Positions 35,301 through 46,100 of a DNA stretch of 64,000 nucleotides are shown piece by piece. The translations under genes were made by a program, and so were the position numbers. The notes under the pieces were generated by a model that saw only the letters and a list, made by a program, of their open reading frames with translations, was not told the origin of the DNA and did no database searches. Origin of the DNA: Heliocidaris tuberculata (lineage: Eukaryota; Echinodermata; Echinoidea; Camarodonta; Echinometridae). Location: NCBI GenBank assembly GCA_025618425.1, contig CM046835.1:18468495-18532494 (forward strand), read 5' to 3'. The stretch's first letter is position 1, and every line of letters begins with the position of its first letter.

Positions 35301-38300
35301 TCCCAAGCTTGCTGATACACCGCATGAGTATTACGGGCATGGGATGCGATTAACTAGTCTGACCACTCTTGGTGAAGATCGCCCACAGATGGCGCGGAAG
35401 GAGAGTTGCCAACTGGTCTGCGTCTGGAGCAAGTTGACGAAAGCGGACGTTCTGGAAACGAGAATGAGCATCAGCAATGTTATTGCGCGCCCCAGGAACA
35501 TAGCAAGACCTGAACCTAATGTTATGTTGTAGACATATCATTACAAATTGACGGACTAGGTACATGATCATTGGACACTTGGAGGTCTGGGCATTAACAA
35601 CTGCAACTACGGCTTGGTTATCTGACCATGACAACACTCTCTTGTTGGCCAAATCGTCGCCCCACAATTGCAGACCAACCACTATGGGAAACAACTCGAG
35701 GAAGGCAATGGAATACTTAGGTGTACCAACCCCTGCCGGCCATCTACCCTGTGTCCACTTCCCGCTGAAATAAACTACGAAACCGATACTACCTGAAGCA
35801 TCCGTAAAAAATTGCAAATCGTGTGTTTTCCAGGTATGGGGTTCCACGAACAACACTTTACCATTAATCTCCGAAAGGAAGTGCTGCCATGCCCGTAGGT
35901 CCGCCCTTGCTCCAAGCGTAATGCGAATCATGTGATGGCGCTGTTTAACGCCGATAGTCATATCGATTAGCCGCCGTAGAAAGGCCCGACCGGGAGCGAC
36001 CCCGCACGGCAAACACAGTTTAGACTGCTTATGATTGACTGCAATGTTTTGAGCATGACCTTTTCCTTTCTCAAGACTGTGCGGATTAGCGCCTGCAGGG
36101 AAAATTTGCCCCACGACCGAATCTATCTCTAAACCCAAGAAAGTGATCTTGGTAACCGGGCCTACGGTCTTTTCCGCTGCAATTGGCACCCCGAATCGTT
36201 CACATACGCCCTTGAAACTAAATAGCAGATGTGCGCACTCAGCCTCAGACTTCCCTACAAAAAAGAAGTCATCTAAATAGTGCAAAGTATCGCGGGAATC
36301 GGCTACTCGGCGGGCAGCAATATTCAAGGAATGAACTGAACCTTTCAAATACTGAACATGCAATGGAACAGCCCATGGGCATGCATCTATCATAGTAAAA
36401 TTTGCCGTCAACACACATGCCCAACAGGTCAAAATCATCTGGGTGAACGGGCAACAGGCGAAATGCTGACTTAACGTCCGCCTTCCCCATGCATGAGCCC
36501 CTACCAGCTCCCTGCACCAACGAAATGGCATCGTCAAATGTGGCATATGCGACCGAACAATCCTTAGGATCTATTTGCCCATTAACCGAATTATTCCTTG
36601 GGGCAGAAAGGTGTTGGATCATTCGAAACTCCCCAGGAGTCTTTTTTGGAACTAAGCCAATGGGCGAGCACCGGAAATTCTCAAACGGCGGAGACTCGAA
36701 TGGGCCGACAATTCTCCCCAAATCTAACTCTTGCATTAATTTTTGTACCAAGACATCTTTCCCCTCCTTAGCAGATTGCAAATTTTTTGATTTAACAGTG
36801 ACTCTGGGACCCATGTACCCTAAGCGAAACCCCTTAGCAAATCCATCGTATAAGAATTGTGCTTCTACCTTATCGTAACTATTGAGAAAAGGAATCATAT
36901 GGTGCAGTTTAATTGGAGTTGGAGCGCGGATTCTGAGGTTGGCGGTCTTTGATTGTGCATTGGGAAGCTCCGTGCGAGGTCTGGTCACAACGCTGGCAAC
37001 GGTGGGTGTACACACAAGGCCGACGGACACATCGGCCCCCATTAACAGTAGCGCAGGCCCGATCCCCCTGCCGAAGCACGCCCTGCGACTTGACTGCGGA
37101 CCGCACTTCCTCTCCGCTGAGTCGATTGGCCAAAGGGGCGAAAATTGCCCCTGCCTAAGGCGTTGCTGCTGCAGGCTGAAGGGGAATGCACGTACTGCGC
37201 CGCAGCTGTCATGAGCCACAGCTCGCTATCAACGATGGCCCATGGTCGCGTGGGTTCCCTCTCCTGCCTTAGCCGAAACTGCACATCGTAAGTGCGCCAG
37301 CCGTAGCCGCCGAACCGGGCCGCGGTACGGACAATGTCCATGTATTTGAACATCTCCGACGCGCGAGCCAAGTGTTTCTCCACAAAAACCGACGCATAAA
37401 CCAAAAAGGCACTCGTCCACTGTTCTATCGAGGTTATGCGCGGTACCTTTCGATGGGGTTGCAACTGCAATGTAGACCCCGATAAAGCCAACACCATGGG
37501 AGTATTACTTTCCGAAACGGGGGCATTCTTAAGCAGCGCACCCAATTCTACGAATTCGCTCTTCCAAATCTTCTCCTGCAAAGCGCGGCTGATTGTAGAC
37601 CCTAGCGCCTCCCGAGGCGTAGCGCACAATAGAGGAGCACTATCCGGCACTTGCTGAGCTATGTCGGGACCCGTACTCAAATGAACAATGTCCCTATCAG
37701 CGCAAACTACAGGCCAAGATTGAGAAGTACACTCACCCGACATTCCGGGAGTAGGCACCACCGACGGCCCAGGCTCCTCTGGTGTTGGCTGGAGAAGAGA
37801 TGCAGCCTCAGCTACTCCGCTCCGATTCCTAAGACTGCGTGAAGGCGCCTCTGACTCAGCCACCGACGGACCAGGACGTGGAGTTGAAACCTGGTCGCTC
37901 ACTGCTTTTGGGCGCCCGGCCCGCTTTGACTTCTGTTTTGCTTTTGGCATAGTCAACCAGCACTAGCTTTACACTATACTAATTATCCTAATACAACATC
38001 CACTTCCAAATGAAGAAGATCAAGTGTAACTTCCAAAGACGAAATCAATTAGAACGTCCAACGTTAATAAAAAATTTGGAGCTCTTAACGTCCAAAGTTA
38101 ATAAAATTGCGAGCTCTTAATGCGATATCCCTACTCCATCAAATCAGCAGGCAGAATGAGTATCTACACCTCAACCGCGGGAACTTGACTTCTCTTCGCT
38201 AATTTCTATTGCTAAATATAGACTACAATAAATATACGCGCTCTTTCATCATAGCGCTATTATCCACATGAAAAGGACCGCGCGGCGACCGCAAAGGGGT

Positions 38301-39858
38301 GGCGGCGAGCTATTAATGTAACTGTAGTTGCCGCCCCGCGGTTAGATAAAAGGGCGCCGCGCATAACACTTGTCACCGACAATGTAAATCATTTATATCG
38401 CCTGAAGTACGATAAAATTTATTATTACGAGAAAGATAACAAATATTACATTAAAATTACAGTTTTAAAACGGAAATGTACCTACATTACTTCTTTATTA
38501 GGTACTGATAAAAAATAATTTAAGCAAGATAATTACAGAAATATCAGTACTTATAGGGGTACATAACTAATTACAGAGATAAAGATTTATAAACAAAACA
38601 AGTAGCTTTTAAGAAGGGTCCTATTTACTACATGTATTACGGTTTGTACGTATCATGATATATTCCTTTCTCTCTTAAAAGTTCTGGTGTTATTTGTCAG
38701 ATTTAATCTGATAATTTAGATAATTCATCTAAATATCTTTATCTACTTTTTTCATTGCTCTACTTAAAAAGTCTGTCATGAATTACCAAAACTACAGTTT
38801 GTTGTAATGAAATTTTCATAGCAATAGAATGCGGCACTTCTTATATTGAGGATAAAAGTGATGCCATTTTCCCCTTGATCATGTTGGTTATTGAAAATGA
38901 ATTCGTGAAAAGACATATTAATGCAGATTAAAAGTAATAAAAAGAAATTAAAAACGAAAGTCCTTTTTTATTTTAAGGTGTCTGTTCCAGCCTTTCCAGC
39001 ACGTTCTTGTAACCTCAGAAAAGAAATAGTTCTTAGTCCTGGCAGGTCAGTCCCTACTTCAAGCGGCATTATAAGTGTCTTCTTGAAGGGAGGGTGGTGA
39101 AGGAACGTTGCTGCATTAAAGATTTATGGTAAGTTTTATCTCAATTGCTCATCGAAATCCTGCTACCTTATTTCTGAATCGCAGATGACATTCTTATTTA
39201 AACGTACCTCGTTCGGCAGATCCAGGCCTTCAACGTGTAGATGTTGTGTATGCAAGATCTCAAGATATCTTGACAGGCTCGTCGGTTGATGTCCAGCTTG
39301 GCTTTCTTCCCAGCTATAGAGGCTCGCTCCTGAGGAAAATGAGCCGGAGGAAGGGTCATAAACAAGAATTTTATTTCAAGTGAACTAAGAAATGGAGTAG
39401 AAATTGAGTGAAACATGTCTCTATTTCATGAGTAAAGAATGAATACCACTACCATGGCTGAACTAACTACTGTAAGTAGTAAGGATCATACGATAATGCC
39501 TCACTGTCTTGTTTTGACGAATTGGAATCACATCCCTACTAAAATTTCATCAGATTTTTATTTCTTTAGGATTTGTCTAGTATAATTTTTAAGCTTTTGA
39601 TTCCATTCTAGAGGTGTTGTAGTTTAGTGGATAAGTCACCGGACTGCAGATAACAAGGTACGGGGTTCTAATCCCACCACGGCACTAACTTCTTTTGGCA
39701 AGACTCTATTCTACTTTTGCCACTCTCCACCCAGGTGTAAATGGGTACCTGATATGCTTGAGCGCTAGTTACTTTGGCGGCTCGGCTATAACCAGGGTAA
39801 TAATGTCTAAGCGCCATGAGCGTCCTTGCGTGGCGGATATGAGCGCTATATAAGTGGC

Positions 39859-39907
<49 letters not shown>

Positions 39908-42900
39908 ATTGTTATTATTATTATTATTGTTGTTATTATTATTCCTTTTCTACAATGCTTTTTTTCTTTTTCTTTTCTTTTTTTTGTGTTGCATTCTTTC
40001 TTCTTCCAAGTTACTGCACATTTTCAATTCAATTATCAACATGACCTATTTGAATTTATTCAGATTCCATGCGTAGAAATTAAATACAGATAATGTAAAG
40101 TGAATATACAAAACACATGTCAAAAGTATTTAATAATGGCAATGATGATATATACATACAAATTAAGAAGAAGAAAAAGACAACCCGTATATCCGTATAT
40201 AGGAGATTGAATTATTAGACTTCTTTCGTACCTCGATCTTTCTCATAAAGTCTTGAAATGCTTCCTTCCTCTCTTGTTGGCCTTCATCATGTTTCACTGT
40301 GTACAGGTGTAAAAGTTTTTTAGTTTTTTTTTTAAATCATTTACACCATCACTTTCATGAAATGAACGAGAAACCATGAAGGGTTTTAAGTTAGTACCTC
40401 ATAAACTGATCCAGCTACTCGTCAATATACTGAGAAGCAGTAGCCTCTTCTTACCAGTACATCATTGATTTAATTATCTCTAGAACATCCGCCAGTTAGT
40501 CTACAACGCAAGCAATGTCATATTATGCTTTAATACATTTAGCCAGCACTGCTTCACAATTTTTATTTTCACGCAGTTTAGAACCTCAACTTTAAAACAG
40601 TCACAATTTTCTTCTTTTTGTTTCAACTTCATATATTGTATGAGTACAATAACAAATTCAAAACAAGATGACATTTAATAGTCTGTCGTACAGTTTCGTT
40701 TAAGTATTGAACGATTAAAGAAAAAATTACCTTGTTCACCAAGGGCGTCATCAAGAATTTCTTTACCCGATATGAAGAAGCACCTTTCCCTTGCTTGTTC
40801 CATGTTAGAGACAGTACCGGTTGATTTCAACAAATCGAAGGCCTCCTGGAGATGTTTTCGCCTTACCTAGAAAACGATGTGGTAGGTCAGAGTAACCCAA
40901 GAAAATTGTTATCAATTATTAATAAGTGCTTAATGAGCAATCATCCTAGACAAGACATTTTTAATCATTGGAGCAAGACCAGAATTCACTTTTATGTAGT
41001 AACGGGTAAAAACACATACGCATAAAGCACACACATTTTTTATTTATTTTTATTTTTTAATAACACACATGCACACGCTGGTATCAATATGCATATTGCA
41101 CTTTATTTATTTGATGAACGATAAAAGAGCAGTGTAGATAAAATGCCTTGCTCAAGGGCATAAGTGCCGTGTCGGGGATCGAACGCCCGATCCTCGCATC
41201 TCCATGCAGTCAAGCGCCTTAAACCACTGGACCACGGCACACACACACAAACACACACACAAACACACACACCCGCCCACAGCCATGAACACATGCAGAT
41301 CTGTTATAAACTGTGTTGTCTGTAAGGTATGAACAATCATAACTTCATGGGTTTCTCTGAAATCTTTGTGAAAATACTACAACTGTATTATCTATCCACT
41401 GGCAATGGTTGAGTGTTTTGTTTTGTTGTGTTTTTTTCTTTTTTTGTAAATGTTGCTTTTTTTTTTTTTTTTTTTTTTTTGGGGGGGGGGGTGGGACATC
41501 TCATAATTTGTTACAAACCCTTTCCTTCCGCTCTGGTCGTTCATTTGCTGAACGGTCCCACTGAGTCAAGCCAATGATGATATCAGGATTTGGCAGACGC
41601 TCTTTCACTTTCAAGAAGTGTTCTTTGTCCTGTTTGATAGTTGATACGAAGCAAAAAGCCAGTTATGAGGAAATGTGAAAATTATATTATTATATTAATA
41701 TAAAGTTTACAAAATAGGACGAAAACGCCTTGTTAACCTCGGTGACAGTTATAAGAAATCATATCAAGTCAAATTACCGATGTCTACCAAACTAACAATT
41801 GTCACGTAGGTAGATAATATGATTAAAAATCGTCTGCAAGAAATATCAACAGCATGGCTATGGAAGTAAGACTGGCCAGACATTTTTTCCGGGGACATGT
41901 GCTCTGGACTAGTCGATGATGCAGGGTTTAGGGTTGCTACTGGGTTTTAGATCAGATTTAGGGTTAGGTTAAGCGTTATGTATGGTGTATGTTCTAGGGT
42001 TGAAGTTAGGAATTCGGTGTGAGGAGGAAACTGACAGTGGAGCAATTGTCACCGGAGGAGCGGGGCATGTGTCGTAGAATTCAAATAAGAGGATTTCGTA
42101 TAGAGATGTCATAAAGTTCATCCATACCTCTGCTGTGATGCCAGATTCGGTGTTCACAACTAGGACATGTACATCGGCATCTCCACAAAAGTCTTTCACG
42201 TAACCCCCTAGCTTCCGACAAGTGCTAACTCCAGGGCTGTATAAACAATAGGTGTGGGCTATAATGTAAAGGCTACAATATAATGAACTTCAAACCACAT
42301 TAATTGTGCCAGTCATGAAACTGGAAATATAAGGTCACATCCGAAGAGGTATTATTTGAGAAATATAGGTAGATGGCACTAGGCATATTTTCTGTTTTGG
42401 TTTTCCTGTTTCAAATTTGACATATGTAATGACTTCTTATTTAGTAGAATATATCAACCCTACAGGAAGTCTGTTTTGAAGCGTCAAAATAACAAAAAAG
42501 TGTTCAGACTAAGCCCTTTACAGCAAAAATACTTCCTTGAAAGACATCAGTTTTAAAAATATTATAACCATTTACATATTCATAAATACAAAACGAAAAG
42601 TGAAATAGGGTATAGGGAGATATAATTAAGAGGCAGACACAAAAGTTCCTTCTACTGCATGTGTGCCTGAAGCAAGATATTCTCTATAAAGGGCGGATCC
42701 AGACAGCATTTTTAATACATATTTATCGATTATACTTTGAACTGGAGGATCATCGCATCTCCATTGGTAATAAAAAAAAAAAAATTCGGAAATGACACTA
42801 CCTAATGGCTTCTACAATACGAATTAAACTTACTTTCATTCAACTTGTCAATCGAAAATGCACTAGCTATTTTCTTATTATGGAATTATATATATATACA

Positions 42901-43034
42901 TATTGTATATAAAAGAAATGGACATAGACATCACAGAAACATAAAGGATCCCAATATATTTAAGCAAGGTTTCCGTTCATTTAAATAGTTTGCTTTATAC
43001 ATTTGTGACTATATCCTTTTGTTCATTTACCGAC

Positions 43035-43109
<75 letters not shown>

Positions 43110-46100
43110 TGCGTGTGTGGGTGTGTGTGTGTGTGTGTGTCTCTCTCTCTCTATATTGTGATCTAAATCCCAGTCAGTTGATTGGCTGAGTGCGTACCCT
43201 TGATTAAGCATATATTAATGTAAAATCTGAAATTCTAAAATTCGATGGTCGACCTATAAGTTCGTCATATTCACAGCAAAAACAAACACACCTACCAGTC
43301 CACGATTTGGAGATAATGAGAGAGCAACGGACATTTGTGATCATGGCGTGCGAGAAAGACCTCAATATTAAAGAATACATCCAGAGATTTATCTGCTGTC
43401 GCATCCGATAAGTCTTGAAGAACCTAAAATGAATATCGGACACGAAATGTGTAATAAACCGCAACACGTACGGTGGGCCAGAATGAACTTAAAGTCTACC
43501 TAAATTCGTATCTGATATATTTTGGAGCGAAACAAGATGTCATTTGGTTATGTGACCCTCAGAATCCAATGGAAATACTTTTAACTGCGTATGATGTAAA
43601 AACTTTATAAAGAGCAAAATAACCACATTGACGCATCTCCAGTCCTACTAAAGTTTTCAAAGTCATACCTCGTTATGCTGAAATATTTGACCAGAAAAGT
43701 AGTTTGGATAGAATGAATGAACAATGTTAGGTGGTTAAGCAATAAGAGTTTAAAGTTATCAAAAGTATTCCCATAGAAAACATACGTTTTGCATAGTAGT
43801 TGTCTGAGAATAATCTTCTGGGGAAAACTTAAACTTAACAAGTCGGAAAAAAGTGGCAGTCAAATTTAGTATCAGTGGAAAGTTAACTCCCTAGGAAGTT
43901 TGGTTCTAAGTTTTTAATGCGGCAATCGACTGCAATGTTAACATTTTCCTTGTATTAACCCTTTGACTACTGGATTTTCTTATTCCCACCCATATGCTTA
44001 ATACAGGGACGATCCGGTTCCCGTATGCAATGGGTTAATACAAAAATATTTTTACACGTTTTAGCAAGTTTATCACGAAATAAGTTGTGAATATAAATTA
44101 GCTTTCGGATTTAAACTCATTTATATTGTTACATGGGTTATTGGGAATAATCATAAGCAACAACAGAAGGGCACCTTTGAATAAAAAACAAAGTATTGAT
44201 TTTCAGACATAATGCATTAATACAACAATATTTTAGGTTTAAGAAAAAAAAAATGACAAAGAGAAATATTGTTGAGAAATATTCTTTAGGGAGTTATCTT
44301 TGCAAAGAACATGAAAAAAGTTAGAAGAATCACAGTCACCAAAATGCCATTTTGGTGCACTTTAATTGGTTCGGCCTTGTCCCACTGTACGCCGTAGGCA
44401 TGCTCCCCTTTTCTCATTCATACAATGGAAATTCTTGACATATTTTTGCCAGTAATATGTAAAAGGCTTTATGAAAAGGCAGGAAATATCGCTGAAGAAA
44501 CGTTTTGCTGGTAATGTTCAAGGACTGTTGACAGACGGCGCATAAGCAAGCCCTGCCACCATGTGTACTGGGCTGGCAATACGAAAATTACATATTTTGA
44601 AAAACAAAACGTCGTTACATTTTAAAGCTCATATAGGATGAATAGGACGAACTACCATTCATAGATTTATAGGGATGATTTAGCAAAAACATTGCTTAAG
44701 AAATTTATGTTCCTTTAAGAGAAATTAGTCTCACTGCTACAAACTGTGTTGACTAGAAGGTCTAGTTCAGTAATGACAACTGTGGGATTTAGTTGTCAAT
44801 AATTCTACAAATTAAATCAATATTTAACTTATGACTTGTAAAGACGATACGTTAACTACATTTAATGTAAAGTGATTGTTGTCATTTACATTTTGTTGTA
44901 ATGTATCATTCAGATAATACACAGCCAAATTTACATATTCACTGGTATTATATGCCTAAAAAGTCATATAACTGGCGAGCGGAGTAATTGAGAAAACTGA
45001 CCTGCACGTCGAGGGTATATTCGACATTTTCCTTGTGGAATGTCGCTCTATCCTTGTCATCCGGAGTCGTAGATGGGGAAAACGAACTCCTTCTGATTAT
45101 GAAGTACGACACACTGCCAAGGCTGACGAGTTCATATGTCTGAGGGACATCATCCTCATCAACTTTTGTTTGCTCCATGGTGAGAAAACAATTGGTGGTG
45201 TGCCCCATGCCACATGCTAGTAATTTCTTCCCCAACATCGCGTTGATGAGCATACTTTTCCCGCTGCTGGTTCTGAGTTTGCGAAATCCAAATGCGAAGA
45301 AGATGAGTGAATTACATAGGTATACTTCTAAATTCACCATTAAAATCATTGCACTGAATTACTATGCATATTTGAATGAATTTCAATCTCTATGTGCTCA
45401 CAGAGAAAGTATAAAGTGTGATATTTTTCATTATATTCAACCATTTGATTTTGATAAATTCAACCTCGTTTTTAAAACAAAGATAAGAAAAAAATCATTT
45501 GTCTACAATAGCTTGTTCAGTATGCGTATACATTTGGCTCTAATAAGTACAAGCTTGATATTCCACGAGTACAAGAAGGAGAAAGGCGAGTAAAACTAGC
45601 CTTTATGGTTAGCATTCGGTTGCATGTACATGTTTCAGAATGACATCCATATTAACCCTTTCAGGACAGGGATTATTTAAGGGCTAAATTGATCACATTT
45701 TGTTCTTCAAATTGGCAACAATAATATTTTTTCTTTTAGTGCTACATGGTTCAAATAAGGTGTAATGTCTTTGAAAACAATATACATGGTTAGAGATTTG
45801 TTGAATAGTTGAAAGAAATTGCCAATTTTGGTGAAAAAACAATGATTTTAAACCTCTCAATGTGTTGCCAATTTAAGGATCTCAAAGCTTATTCTTGTTT
45901 TTAAAATTCCTGGCATCAAACGCAATATGGTCATGCAATAAAAATGGACATAGTGTGTGCAGAAAATTTTGCTCTTTCTACTCGTGCATCTGGTATATTT
46001 TTTAGAGCTCTGGATCAGAAGTTATTAAGCCAAACCACAAAATGTGGTCAATTGTCTTGAAAGGGTTAAGTGAAGGAACAAAATAGATAATGCAGTCTTA

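Larger units (their letters stand above)
33515..37956 (-). mobile_element. Ngaro-like tyrosine-recombinase retrotransposon
   Basis: In transcript order on the minus strand: a gag-like frame (37956-36909), reverse transcriptase/RNase H (37219-35350), a tyrosine recombinase (35335-34472) and an SGNH hydrolase frame (34085-33515). Tyrosine recombinase instead of DDE integrase places it in the DIRS order. The absence of a methyltransferase domain and the presence of an SGNH hydrolase favour the Ngaro group. Gag, RT and SGNH each carry a frameshift, so this copy looks inactive. Split direct or inverted terminal repeats were not located; the flanks 37957-38400 and 32900-33500 probably belong to it. 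It is inserted in intron 9 of the GTPase in the same orientation. Confidence 0.85.

Noticed and set aside
36489..37214. Plus-strand frames over the retroelement gag and RT
   Set aside because: Antisense shadows of the minus-strand pol and gag frames; no domain of their own.
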